A DNA stretch of 64,000 bases from Diplodia intermedia (GCA_021495925.1 JAKEKT010000063.1:124001-188000), one strand, 5' to 3'. Positions 34,099 to 44,251 are shown, counted from the stretch's first letter. A program made the numbers and translations. The notes: generated by a model not told the origin, from the sequence alone.

Positions 34099-34866
34099 AT
34101 GTCCGAGAAAGGCACCACCAACAACGTCTCGGCGATGGACAAGGCAGCCCCTCCATTCCCGCCCCCTCCCCTCCTCAGCCTTAAAACCTGCATCGTCCGC
34201 CCCTACCACCCTGCCGACGCCCCCAGCCTCTCTAGGCACGGGAACAATCCGCTCATCGCTCAATGGATGTCGGATATGTTCCCGAATCCCTACACACTGG
34301 AAAAAGCCCAGGGCTGGATCGCCATGAACCTGCCTCAGGAGGATGCCAAAGACGGCCCCCACTCCAACTCGGCCGCCGCGACAAGCGACCCTCCTCTCGC
34401 GCAGCAGCTCGCGCCCACCGCACCGACAGCCTCGTCACTGCCGCCCTCCTCCGACGAACCAGCCGTAATCACCTGGCCCGCGACCATCCACCACGCCATT
34501 TGCATCGGCGACGAGTGCGTCGGTACCATTGGCGTCAAGCCGGGCGCCGGCGAACACGCCCGCTCTGCCGAGCTGGGTTACTGGCTGGGCGAGGCGGCGT
34601 GGGGCCGCGGCATCGCGACCGAGGCCGCCACCGCGTACGCGGCCTGGGTGTTCGAGACGGTGCCGGGCCTGGAGCGCTTGTGTGGGCGCGTATACAGCGG
34701 CAATATCGCGAGCGCGCGCGTGTTGGAGAAGATCGGATTCCGCCGCGAGGGTTCGTTGAGGAAGGCGGTGTGGAAGGGGGGCGTGTGGCGGGATTTGGAG
34801 ATGTCTGGGCTTTTGAGGGAAGAGTGGGCGGAGGGGAGAGAGGGAAAGGGTGAGGAAACGGCGTGA
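34099..34866 (+). CDS. GNAT N-acetyltransferase, RimJ/RimL-like
   Basis: Single exon of 255 residues. After a short Pro-rich N terminus the fold begins with CIVRPYHPADAPSLSRH. The acetyl-CoA-binding region reads AELGYWLGEAAWGRGIATEA, and the family-typical ending is NIASARVLEKIGFRREGSLRKAV. This is the Acetyltransf_3 group, which acetylates N-terminal or side-chain amines of proteins or small molecules. The substrate cannot be told from sequence. A loop of about 50 residues rich in Ser, Ala and Pro interrupts the usual core between about 90 and 135. It is divergent from ECO1, but I see no reason to link the two functionally. Confidence 0.85.
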   Translation: MSEKGTTNNVSAMDKAAPPFPPPPLLSLKTCIVRPYHPADAPSLSRHGNNPLIAQWMSDMFPNPYTLEKAQGWIAMNLPQEDAKDGPHSNSAAATSDPPLAQQLAPTAPTASSLPPSSDEPAVITWPATIHHAICIGDECVGTIGVKPGAGEHARSAELGYWLGEAAWGRGIATEAATAYAAWVFETVPGLERLCGRVYSGNIASARVLEKIGFRREGSLRKAVWKGGVWRDLEMSGLLREEWAEGREGKGEETA

Positions 34867-35226
34867 GGATTCAAAGAGTATGATTGCCACGAACGATGTC
34901 AATGATGGACGTGAACGGAAGAGGGATATGGATGTAGAGGAAGTTGTGACTTAAGGTTGGAACATTTGCAAGGCAACTCTCGCAGCTTCAACTCCGCGAC
35001 CTGAATCATCAGTGCGCATTTTTTAGCCATCTTCTAGAAATTTGCTTCTATAACGACGACATTGCACGCTGGGCTACGGGCTGTCGTGGCCGGATGTTCG
35101 CCGCCTGCTGTACGGTATGGGCTTGCGCCGGTTGACAGGCAATACCGACTCGATTCTTCGGGCCGTGTGTGATGGTGATGGTGATGGGGAAGGTGATGGT
35201 GGAGTTTATGATGCATCTCTCGACGC
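34867..35226. other. Convergent intergenic region
   Basis: About 360 bp between the GNAT gene and the orphan gene. A GATGGTGATGGTGATG-type hexanucleotide run occurs at about 35166-35205. No gene seen. Confidence 0.4.
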
Positions 35227-36045
35227 TTATGGTTTGCGTGCAAGCTTCGAAGTGACGGCCCCACCATTTCCCCTTTTCGTGCTATCAAACAGACCAGGGC
35301 GCCATCGATTACCCAGCTCGAAGTACCTTGTGTTGTGGGCCAAATCATCGGCAAAACGGGTGCTCAGACCGTCCAGGTCGCTGGTTGTGCATGGCTTCGA
35401 ACTGTAGGGACCGAAATCGACAGAACGCATGATGGCTAACGCGGTATCGCTTTCGATGCACAGATCAGCTGAGTGGAAGCTCGCCGTGTAGTCATATGCT
35501 TGGTAAGCGGGGCCAGCTTTTGCGATGACGCGCTGCCAGGCAACAGCATTCCTCTGGAAAGTGCGAGCTTCGCACAGAAGACGCGTAGTGACAGGGTCCC
35601 GGATGAATGTTGATTGATAGTCGGGAAGATGCCATAGTCCCAAGTCAATGGGTTCCACATGAACGGCAATGGTGTTGAAGACGGTGACAGGAGTGCGCTC
35701 CTGCTTGTTTGGGAGAGCATGGTGGACGAGAGGCAGGGCGAGTACGTCAGACAAGGCCAGGAACACACAGTCGATGTGCTGACTAGAATCAAGAGCACCA
35801 AGGATATGCGAGAGCTTAGAGTGGCAGCTTGGACGATGAGGCTTTGCATCGGGATCCCATTTCGGCCAGTCTGCGTTTGCCAGAGTGAGATGGACCTTCC
35901 GGCATCCAGCGAGGATTTGCGGATCGGTCACCGAGCGATACGCTTCAGCAAGACCCATAGACACTGTGTCGCTGAGAGAGGCATAAGAACGGGTCTGGCC
36001 AAACGCGGTCGATGTGGTCGTATGCGAGGTCTTGACGCCGGTCAT
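35227..36045 (-). CDS. Orphan protein, function unknown (5' end uncertain)
   Basis: A minus-strand frame of 272 codons beginning MTGVKTSHTT. The composition is protein-like throughout (KVHLTLANADWPKWDPD, HIDCVFLALSDVLALPLVHH, SADLCIESDTALAIMRSVDF, RYFELGNRWRPGLFD), with no known domain and no membrane segment. It may be a lineage-specific fungal gene. The start is doubtful: upstream at 36271 there is an ATG (Met-Ala-Val-Cys) running straight into a strong donor GTGAGT. An acceptor near 36155 would join it in frame to this sequence and add about 40 residues. Without transcript data I give only the secure open part. Confidence 0.5.
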   Translation of the reverse strand: MTGVKTSHTTTSTAFGQTRSYASLSDTVSMGLAEAYRSVTDPQILAGCRKVHLTLANADWPKWDPDAKPHRPSCHSKLSHILGALDSSQHIDCVFLALSDVLALPLVHHALPNKQERTPVTVFNTIAVHVEPIDLGLWHLPDYQSTFIRDPVTTRLLCEARTFQRNAVAWQRVIAKAGPAYQAYDYTASFHSADLCIESDTALAIMRSVDFGPYSSKPCTTSDLDGLSTRFADDLAHNTRYFELGNRWRPGLFDSTKRGNGGAVTSKLARKP

Positions 36046-36811
36046 TGACGTTGAAGTGAAAGAACGTCTCCAATGCCGGGGTCGCTGGTATCTTTCGTGT
36101 CCCCTACTTGCAGCAGTCCGGATGGGCCGAGAGCCACGTCCAATGTTGAAGGCTTCTGTGCTTGAATTTCAGCGCCCATTCGAGTAAAGGACGCCGAGAG
36201 AAGTATGGAATGCCAGGCAGCAGCAGCACATGGCAAAAACCATGCTGCAGCACTCACTTGCAGACGGCCATGACGTCATCGGCACGGAACCTCGTTTGCC
36301 AGAGATGATGGGTGTTCGGTGTTGTTCACAAGGCCGGAGCTGGTTGGTGACACCGGAGGCGTAGGTGTCGACAAGAAGGCGGAAGCGGTGACGATCGACG
36401 CTACCTACTTAGCGCGAGATCGGCGCAAGGATGCTGCTGCGTGCGTGAGTGCTGCCTGGCATCTCAAGCGACCGCTTCTTACCTTAGCTTTGCGAGCAGG
36501 TGCGTTGCCGTCCATCGAGCAGGCAGTGTTGTGTACGGCACGGTGCAGGCAGCAAACAGTTGTGGGAAGGCGCGGTGCATTGACTCGCGGCGATCTGCAT
36601 GGTGTCCGTCTTGGGTAGTTTGCCGCCGCCTCTGCGGTGTCTGCCGCCTTTCCCAGCTCCACCACCCTCGCTGCTTCCTCAGCCTATAAAGCCCGTTCCG
36701 CGTTGCCTTTTCTTCGCCATCGCCGTCCTCACTCCATCCTCTCCTCTTCATCCGCACCGCAGTCTCAGGTTAGCCCCAGCTACCTACCTCAGCCCGCATC
36801 CACCCATTAAC
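36046..36811. promoter_or_regulatory. Upstream region of the rvt gene with TATA box
   Basis: About 770 bp. A TATAAA at 36685-36690 lies about 122 bp before the rvt start codon and is followed by a CT/CA-rich leader, a typical fungal core promoter. The left part may include the first exon of the orphan gene. Confidence 0.55.
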
Positions 36812-39667
36812 ATGGATTCTAGAGCAAGCCGCCGAGGACGGGGTAGCATCCGTGCAAGAGGCTTACTCAGAGGAAGAGGTAGAGGCAGAGGTGTCCCCCC
36901 ATTCCCCGGCTCCGCACAGCCCTCGCCCTTTGGCAGCCGTTCCAGCCCGTCCTTCTCAGCCGTCACCGAACCCGTCGCCATGCCTGGAGGTGCCGTCACT
37001 TCCACCTTGCGCCATGTCACCGACCGCAAGCTCGCCAAGCTGGCCGAGAACCAGCGAGCCTTCGAGGCCCAGAAGGCGGCCATGTTGGACGCCTCCAGCA
37101 ACGCCGACAATGCCGCCGAAAAGGTACGAATCCTGATGGCCGCCTTCAAGGACAACAAGATCAGCTTCAACCAAGGCCAGTCATCTGTGACGAACATCGA
37201 GCGCTTCCTTGACCAGGCTTGTCATGATCCTTCCGTGTCAGCCACCCTGCTGGCCGACTGGAGGGATTGGCTTGAACAGAACCTCGACATCCACACGGAC
37301 AAGTACAACTATGCCGATCTCTTTGGCAGACTGGTCACCGAGTGGATTGAGAAGCCAAATGACGCCATGGCCCAGCTCAACGCTCACTCCTCTGCGGCCG
37401 AGGAAGATTTGCCTGAAAGCGGCTCCGCTTCTTCGAGCAGTGCTTCCGACGCCTTCGACGTGGTCGGCCGTGAGGAAATGCACGAGCAGCGCCAGACACT
37501 CGAGCAGTTCATCTTCAATGAGCCAAGCGTCGACACTGCCGCCATCAAGAAGTACCTTGACGACCTTTTCGTCAACACCAAGAAGTCGAGGCGCGAGGAA
37601 ATGACCCCCTTGGAGCGCTTGCGTGACGACATCGGGAAGTGGGACGGGGACATCAGTGTCGACGAAAAAACCATCCGTTGGGCCATCCAAGGCATCTTGA
37701 AGGGTGATCTCTTCACTGGCCCAAAGCGCGAGGTTCTTCTTGACTTGAGGGCACGCCCAGAGGTCATCAAAGAGATGGTTGACGTACTCCGCATGGACCT
37801 CGATTCGCTGAAGAACTGGGAATGGCCCGGTCCTGTCCCCGTCCTCCTCAGACGCCAGCTGAATGGCAAGTATCGAGCCTACATGGACGAAGAGATCCAC
37901 ACCGCGATTCTGGTGCACGTCATTGGCGCCCATATGTCTTTCCTACTCAAGAATTGCTTCAAGGGCCATTACTACTCCGGTGCTTGGGTCCAAGCTCCCT
38001 ACCGTGCCATGACGAGGGCGGACAGACAGCGTCGGCACTACTTCCTGGGCAAGTCCAACATCCAAAGCGCCGATTCGGTGCGTGACATCCGCTTCTCGGA
38101 GTTTCGAGATGACTTCTTCGTGACGCATCTTCCATCAAAATTGGAATCTGGCGGCCGCGACTACATGGCGGAGGATGACGAGCCGGAGGACGGAGATACC
38201 AAGTCTCCACTTGAGATCAAACAACAGTTGCTGCGCCTGGCCTCCACCGAAATGCTCATCAACACCAAGCTGTACGGTGAATTCACAATCCTGGCTAGCG
38301 ACTTCAAGTGGTTCGGCCCGTCACTTCCTCATGCCACGATCTTTACGGTGCTCGAATACTTTGGCCTCAAGAACAATTGGCTTGACTTCGTCAAGAAGTT
38401 CCTTGCAGCTCCGCTCCTATTCACGCAAGACGGCCCCAACGCCGAGCCTAAAGTCCGGAAGAACGGCATTCCAATGGGTCATGTGCTGGCAGATGCTCTC
38501 GGCGAGGCGGTTCTGTTCTGTCTTGACTTTGCTGTTCATCGCAAGACCAATGGTGCTGTCTTGTATCGCTTCCATGATGACCTCTGGTTCTGGGGCCAGG
38601 AAAGCACTTGTGTTCAGGCGTGGCAAGCTTTGCAGGAATTTTCTTCAGTCATGGGTCTGGAATTGAACGAGGAAAAGACGGCGGCAGCTAAGATTGTAAG
38701 CCCTGACAAGCAGTCTTTGGCTCCGCTCCATCAAGCGCTGCCAACAGGAACCATTCGATGGGGCCTCCTGAAGCTTGACGCAAAGGCGGGCCGTTGGATC
38801 ATCGACCAGGAAATAGTGGACTTACACGTTCAGGAGCTTCGTCGTCAGCTGAAGTCATGCAACAGCGTCCTAGGGTGGGTCCAAGCCTGGAACGGCTACG
38901 TTGGACGTTTCTTCTCCACGAATTTCGGTCAGCCAGCGCATTGTCTAGGCCGCGAGCACGTGGACATGTGCATCGAGACGTTTGAGCGTATCCAACGCTC
39001 TCTTTTCGCTGAGTCAGGCGCTGGCAACGTGGTCGAGTACCTTCGCAGCACCATCACGAAGCGATTTGGCAACACCGGGGCCATCAACGGTGGTCGCCAG
39101 GTTCCGGACGCATTCTTCCACTTCCCGGTAGAGCTGGGCGGCCTAGGATTGCTGAACCCGTTTGTCCAGTTGTATGCGATGCGCCAGCGCTCTGTGCGCA
39201 AGCACACGATGGAGGAAATCAACATCGCCCTCGATCGGGAGAAGGAGAGCTACGAGGATGCCAAGGAACGGTTCGAAGCTGGCGAAGTTCGGGTCGACCA
39301 GACAACACCCAAGAACCTCGAAGGCGAGCCCTTCATGAGCCTGGACGAGTACATGCGCTTCGTTGAACAGACGTCAGCCGAGCTCAGCATAGCGTACCAG
39401 CGGTACATGGAGCCTATCGAAGAGATTCATGTTGATGAACCGGCGAAGGTGCGCAGCGCTATGTTGCATCTGCCGGGCGATCGGTACAGCACACCAGGCA
39501 TGGGTAACCACTGGAGCCGGTTGAGCCCTTACTGGAAGTGGATCATCGCGCTCTACGCAAGCGAGACAGACAAGAGGTTTGGAGGCTTGGCCATTTGCGA
39601 CAGAGGTCTGCTGCCGCTTGGACTGATCAGCATCCTGCGGAGCGAGAGGGTGAGGTGGCAGGGCTGA
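36812..39667 (+). CDS. rvt: Reverse-transcriptase-related cellular protein (domesticated RVT family)
   Basis: Single intact exon, 951 residues from ATG 36812. Order: an Arg/Gly-rich N terminus (RGLLRGRGRGRGV); helical region to about 420; then an RT-like core. Motif A carries Asp497 in LASDFKWFGPSLPH. Motif B-like GIPMGHVLADALGE lies near 552. Motif C is FHDDLWFWG with Asp589-Asp590, where retroelements have YxDD. A thumb-like region and a conserved C-terminal domain follow (FFHFPVELGGLGLLNPF, SPYWKWIIALYA). This matches the rvt genes of fungi, rotifers and some bacteria: single-copy, under selection, not mobile, able to polymerise nucleotides, and with biological role still unresolved. I see no endonuclease, RNase H, gag, LTR, poly(A) tail or target duplication around it. 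The start is set by the TATA-containing promoter and the basic N terminus. Confidence 0.85.
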   Translation: MDSRASRRGRGSIRARGLLRGRGRGRGVPPFPGSAQPSPFGSRSSPSFSAVTEPVAMPGGAVTSTLRHVTDRKLAKLAENQRAFEAQKAAMLDASSNADNAAEKVRILMAAFKDNKISFNQGQSSVTNIERFLDQACHDPSVSATLLADWRDWLEQNLDIHTDKYNYADLFGRLVTEWIEKPNDAMAQLNAHSSAAEEDLPESGSASSSSASDAFDVVGREEMHEQRQTLEQFIFNEPSVDTAAIKKYLDDLFVNTKKSRREEMTPLERLRDDIGKWDGDISVDEKTIRWAIQGILKGDLFTGPKREVLLDLRARPEVIKEMVDVLRMDLDSLKNWEWPGPVPVLLRRQLNGKYRAYMDEEIHTAILVHVIGAHMSFLLKNCFKGHYYSGAWVQAPYRAMTRADRQRRHYFLGKSNIQSADSVRDIRFSEFRDDFFVTHLPSKLESGGRDYMAEDDEPEDGDTKSPLEIKQQLLRLASTEMLINTKLYGEFTILASDFKWFGPSLPHATIFTVLEYFGLKNNWLDFVKKFLAAPLLFTQDGPNAEPKVRKNGIPMGHVLADALGEAVLFCLDFAVHRKTNGAVLYRFHDDLWFWGQESTCVQAWQALQEFSSVMGLELNEEKTAAAKIVSPDKQSLAPLHQALPTGTIRWGLLKLDAKAGRWIIDQEIVDLHVQELRRQLKSCNSVLGWVQAWNGYVGRFFSTNFGQPAHCLGREHVDMCIETFERIQRSLFAESGAGNVVEYLRSTITKRFGNTGAINGGRQVPDAFFHFPVELGGLGLLNPFVQLYAMRQRSVRKHTMEEINIALDREKESYEDAKERFEAGEVRVDQTTPKNLEGEPFMSLDEYMRFVEQTSAELSIAYQRYMEPIEEIHVDEPAKVRSAMLHLPGDRYSTPGMGNHWSRLSPYWKWIIALYASETDKRFGGLAICDRGLLPLGLISILRSERVRWQG

Positions 39668-41343
39668 GGCCATGGATGGGCGGGAAAGATGGACGAGTTA
39701 CGATGTGTATGATTATGGCGTCCAATTCCTTTTCGGGGTTCCGAAACAAAAAAGATACCACTGCGCTTATGGGCTGAAGAGAAAAATGGGAGAAAAGGAA
39801 AAGAGGATTAAGAGACGTATCATAGAACCCACCGCTCTTTGTACAGCTTGCAAAGCTTAGGCATCATTAAATTACTCACCGTATGATACAAAAAGTCTCA
39901 ACTTAAACACTTGATCGCGTTCGACAGGGTGAAAACATTTGTTACATTGAAGCTCAATTGGACCATGAATGTTTGTCATAACCCTTGCTCGGACTACTTT
40001 GTTGGTAGCGAGCTCTTGTTAGGCCCAGCACCCGTGCCTGGTTTGTCACAAAGCATAAGACATGATTTTGCATGCATTTGCACTTGCTCGTGACAGAACG
40101 AAAACGGCACAGCTGATGACAAAAGAAACTGCCCACCCGCATCTGCCTCACAGGAAAATTATACATAGGATGGGTAGTTGAATACAAGATGTAAACGTGC
40201 ATGTGCGCATTTGGTCCTTACATTTACACCCGGATCTTGGATTCAACTGCCTATGAATATGATGATGCGGTATCTGTGTAAGGCAAATGTGGACCTGTGA
40301 CGGGTTGAGACTACGGAAGAGAGAAGAGAGGAACAAGACCACTTTTTTTTCAAGAAAGGAAAAAAGGCCATATGTTGAATGATCCCTTCCCACCCCGCCA
40401 CGGCAACTTATTCCTTTCCCGAAAACACAAGGCTAACCAAGTACCTCTACCGAGCAGTCGCACTCCCAACCACCCGTAGTAATCCTTGTCCCACCTGGCA
40501 ACGGCCCGTCCGTTCGGTCCCATCATGTCTCAGACAAGGCTTGGGAAGGCGATCAACGGGTCGGCGTTACCGGCTCTCGGGACCCACAGTTCGCGATCTC
40601 AGGGAATAAAGTTTAAAATGAAAAAAGATTAAAGGCTCATTGAACTGTGCGTACCTAGATCGAAGGGAGTGGGGCGGCGGGAAGGAACACCAACCTCTCG
40701 CCTTTTTCTCGCTCATCACTCCAATCCGCTAACCCCACTGCGCTCTGGGCCGGACATGGCCAAGTGTGCGCCGATCCGCGCGCAGCCGGTCCCGCCTTCG
40801 TATTCGCGCGCCTTAGGAAGAAAAAAGCTTGTCTTCACTACTACCCATCTTCCTTACTTCGCCTCTTCACTTTCCATTTTTGCCTGTGCAAGCTGCAATT
40901 CTCCCCCCACCTGGGCATACTTGCCGTCGTGCGACACCACCATCCGGTGCACAGCGTCAACATCAGCCTCGGTACAGCTATGCAACCAACCGGCGGTCCC
41001 GCGGCAAGCGCCCGGCGCTAGCTGCACGCTGTGTTGTGTGCGACACCTCAATCTGGAATTCAGGATGACAAGAAGAATCTTTGGTGATGCGAGTCCATTT
41101 GCATTGATTGTGCTACATTGACTTCTATTTTGTGAATGCATACATCGAGGGTTGGTTTACATAAGGGGTGTTGACAAGATACATCAACAAATGCATGTGG
41201 TGAGTGGTGCAACGCTGAAGCATGAGAGAAGACATTATTGACATGGGCGGGAAAAAAAAGAGCGAAAAGAACGGATCTTGGTCAGCAAAATATACTGATG
41301 AATCATCCCACATGGCCCACCAGTCCTAAGAGAAAAGAGCGAA
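39668..41343. other. Convergent intergenic region without a supported gene
   Basis: About 1.7 kb between the ends of rvt and the GPI-protein gene. AT-rich near 39760-40150. A minus-strand frame of 95 codons (41141-40854) has a protein-like last third (SCTEADVDAVHRMVVSHDGK), but no family or splice structure supports it. No repeats or element ends flank rvt. Confidence 0.45.
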
Positions 41344-42978
41344 TTAGAAGAGAGCTGCCATGACAGCGAGGAAAATGGCTGCGACCGAGGCTCCGGCCAG
41401 GTGCTTGGTGCCGACCCCTTGGAACACAGACTGTGGTGCTGTCGGAGTCAGGATGATGCTGCTGACGTTCCCGTTTCCGGTTGTGACAGGTGCCGCAGTG
41501 ATGCTGCCAGTAGTGCCCAAAGCATTGGAGGCGGGCAGTGTGACGCTTGTGGCATTTGGGGTCGATGGGATGTAGGGCGGAGTCGGCGATACAGACGAAG
41601 TTAGACTGTCGATTGTGGCTGGGAGCGCCGCCGAGCTGTCACTACTGTATGTCGGCGCAACGAGGCCGCTCGAAGTCAAAGTGTCCACCGAGATGACTGT
41701 CACTGGGATGTACGGAAACACCGAGGTCGAGCTTTGTCCGGTAGCCACTGGAAGGTCAGAGGAAGCGACCGAAAGACCAGAGGAGGCAACCGGAAGATCG
41801 GAAGAAGCGACCGGAAGGTCAGAGGAAGCAACAGGAAGCCCAGAGGACGCAACCGAAAGGTCGGAAGAAGCAAGTGGAAGTTCAGAAGAAGCAATTGTGG
41901 GCAGCCCAGTCGTCGCATCCGAGTAAGGATTGGCTGTTGACGGAAAGAAGCCCGACGGAAATTCAGTCGTGTCGACAGACAGAATGCTCGAGACTGCAGT
42001 GAACGATGGTTCTATGCCTGACGGGTACATGCTTGATGTCGGAAGTACAGAAGCAGAAGCCGAAGGATGAGTTGGATTAGGGGAGTATCCCGACCCTGGA
42101 AGTGCTGAAGTAATTCCGGAAGACACCGGGGTCAGTGGATATGTGACGCCAGAAGATACCGAGACAAACGAATGAGAGGTGACGCCCGAGGAATAGGCAA
42201 CCGACAGCGTCGAAGTGGACGTGGTAGTCATGAGCGTGGTTGGTCCTCCCAGGGTAATGGTGTTCGAGTGAGTGTAGATGACGGTCGAAGGCCAGAAGAA
42301 CGAAGGGTAGCTGGAAGGCCAGACCAGTGAAAAGGACGAGAAGCCGGTGCCAGAAGTTGTCGAGGGGGCTGTACCTGCGATAGGCGATGTGGGCGAAGGA
42401 GGTAAGATGGAGTACGTTGTGGACGAACTCGTGCCGGTGGCCCACGGAAGCACTGTTGTACCGGGGTGTGAAAGAGTCGGAACCGAGGGGATAGAGACTG
42501 GCGAGACTGTAGGGTACCAGGGGGTGGTGATGTTGCTGGTGTATGAGGATGTCAAGGTCACCGGGCACACTGTGGTTGAGATGGGAATGAAAGAGGTGAA
42601 GACCGTGGCAGACAAAGTCGGGCAGTCGGTGACAGAGCTGGGGCAGCTCGTGACGGTGACCTCGTAGGTTGCGAAGACGGTGGAAGTGGTGACGGCCGGA
42701 ATGACATCGACGAAGACGATGCTAGTGGTGAACTGAGGCTCGTCTGCAGCTTGTCATCAGCAACGTGCTCGGCGGTCAAGAGGTGAATGGCTTCCAAAAG
42801 AGGCAACTCACACTGAGGGATGGAAAGGGGTTGGTCTGGCAGGACGTCTGTTTTTCAGTGAGCACTCAAGCAAGCGCAGCTGGAAGCGTGAGCTCTTAGT
42901 CTTACAATCTCCATGCTTGGCAGCCAGAGTTGCAGACACGAGAGCGGCCAGAGCCAGGAAAAGCTTGAGCAGCTGCAT
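41344..42978 (-). CDS. Ser/Thr-rich GPI-anchored cell-surface protein with 7-residue tandem repeats
   Basis: Three exons, 42978-42906, 42847-42812 (36 nt) and 42743-41344, give 502 residues. A clear signal peptide (MQLLKLFLALAALVSATLAA) is followed by a Thr/Val-rich segment with paired Cys (TVTSCPSSVTDCPTLSATVF), similar to the start of many fungal wall proteins. About 400 residues are then rich in Ser, Thr and Pro and should be heavily O-mannosylated. Residues around 270-330 contain about seven copies of an ASSDLPV-type heptad. The C terminus is hydrophobic (LAGASVAAIFLAVMAALF), as expected for a GPI attachment signal. It is probably a cell-wall or plasma-membrane surface protein; any adhesion or sensing role is inference. 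It faces away from the next GPI-type gene. Confidence 0.82.
41744..41894 (-). repeat. 21-bp coding minisatellite, about 7 copies
   Basis: Tandem 21-bp units in the GPI-protein gene encode the heptad SSDLPVA with variants (SSELPLA, SSDLSVA, SSGLPVA, SSGLSVA). Unit length is a multiple of three, so copy-number change would keep the frame. Confidence 0.8.
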
Positions 42979-43189
42979 GTTGAGGGTTGTCGGAGGAGCG
43001 GAATGAGCAATGTGAGCAGGAGGCCGAAGAGGCAGGAAGAGACGGGCGAATCGAGTACCAAGGCAGGAGAGCAAAGTGGGAAGAGACACGGAATGACAGG
43101 CTGAAGTTGGTGGAGAGGAGAGGAAGAGGAAGACGAGAGGGCGAGAGGGCTGGCTGAAGTACCCTCCAAGGCCGCCCAGAATGAGGAAG

Positions 43190-43225
43190 TCGCGGGGCGG
43201 AAGTCGCGAGGCGGAAGTCGCCATT
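43190..43225. repeat. Short tandem repeat, 13-bp GGAAGTCGCGAGGC-like units, about 3 copies
   Basis: Three near-identical units containing GGAAGTCGC lie about 210-250 bp upstream of the minus-strand GPI-protein start. Confidence 0.6.
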
Positions 43226-43245
43226 GCAGCAGTCGCGACCAACCC

Positions 43246-43287
43246 GGCGAGCACTGACGAGCACCGACGAGCACAGATGAGCACAGC
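43246..43287. repeat. Short tandem repeat, 10-bp CGAGCACNGA units, about 4 copies
   Basis: Four consecutive decamers with one or two differences each, in the divergent promoter region. Confidence 0.65.
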
Positions 43288-44015
43288 AAGCAAGACGAAC
43301 TCGCTGAGGGATCAATGGCAAAGGAATCTACGTGAGGGCGTAATCATCGGCGGCTTGCGCTATGGGAATACCTGACAGAATGAATGTCGCGCACAACGCG
43401 AAGAAGCACTCCGCGCGCATCGTGAGAGCGCAGCAGGGTACGCGGACAGCGGCGCAGCAGAGGGCTACTTCCTATCTTCTTGGGCACCTCAATGACACTG
43501 CAGGGCCACGGCGTCGCCGTTTCTAAGTATGTATGCCGGCGCAACGTGCCTTCCGGCACTCGCAAACCCAGCTTAGCCAGGTGGTGGTGCCCGCGATGGA
43601 CGCCCCCTCACGTGCGAACGCGGCCCTGCATACCACGCAGCGCCCTTTGCCAGCGTACGCGCGCCGATGGACGCTGGCCTGATCGTCATGCGCAGCGAGG
43701 GCGCGGGCGGTGGCGGGCGCAGGGCGCATGGCGCAGGCAGTCGGACCAGGCGGGGCCACCGGCGGGTGGAGCAGAAGGCAAACACAGAGACGTCTGCAGC
43801 GCGGGCGGCACAGGGCGTTTCAGCTGCAGGCGCACAACAATGGAAGCGGCGGCCAGGCTGCGGGCGATCAAGGTCCGCACACCCGCCCTGCTGCCCATCG
43901 CCGGCCCGTGCGCTCGCTTAGCGCCCGCTCTGCGATCATAAAAGCCATCCTACCCTCCAGCTCCCTCCCTCTCCCTCCTCCACCGAACACCTTCGCAAGG
44001 CATCGCTAAGCTAAG

Positions 44016-44175
44016 GTAAGCTTGAATCGCCCACACCGTCTGGCGCTCGCGCGGCTGCTTCAATTGAGCGTCTGCTTCGAGCTCCGCCTGATCATCCTCG
44101 CAGCGCCCAGCTTCCCAGCTCCAAGCGCACCACCTCACCCGCTCCGGCTCCCTGCTCACTCTTTTCCCTCTGCAG
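44016..44175 (+). other. Candidate 5' UTR intron of the downstream GPI-type gene
   Basis: A strong donor (AAG|GTAAGC) at 44016 and a strong acceptor preceded by a pyrimidine tract (TTTTCCCTCTGCAG) ending at 44175 enclose 160 nt without a coding frame, 76 nt before the ATG at 44252. This is inferred from splice signals only. Confidence 0.5.
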
Positions 44176-44251
44176 ACATTCACGTTACTGCCTCAAGCTC
44201 CATTTGCTTTGCGCCGCACATCTTACCCCAATCACTACGACAACAATCAAG

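Larger units (their letters stand above)
42979..44251. promoter_or_regulatory. Divergent upstream region of two GPI-type cell-surface genes
   Basis: About 1.27 kb between opposed starts. It contains two short tandem repeats (near 43190-43225 and 43246-43287). A CATAAAAG element at about 43937 precedes the plus-strand gene, with a probable 5' UTR intron further downstream. No other gene is supported. Confidence 0.5.

Noticed and set aside
36046..41343. The RT-like gene as an active or dead retrotransposon
   Set aside because: No RNase H, integrase, endonuclease, gag, LTR, poly(A) tail or target-site duplication seen on either side, and the frame is fully intact with its own promoter.
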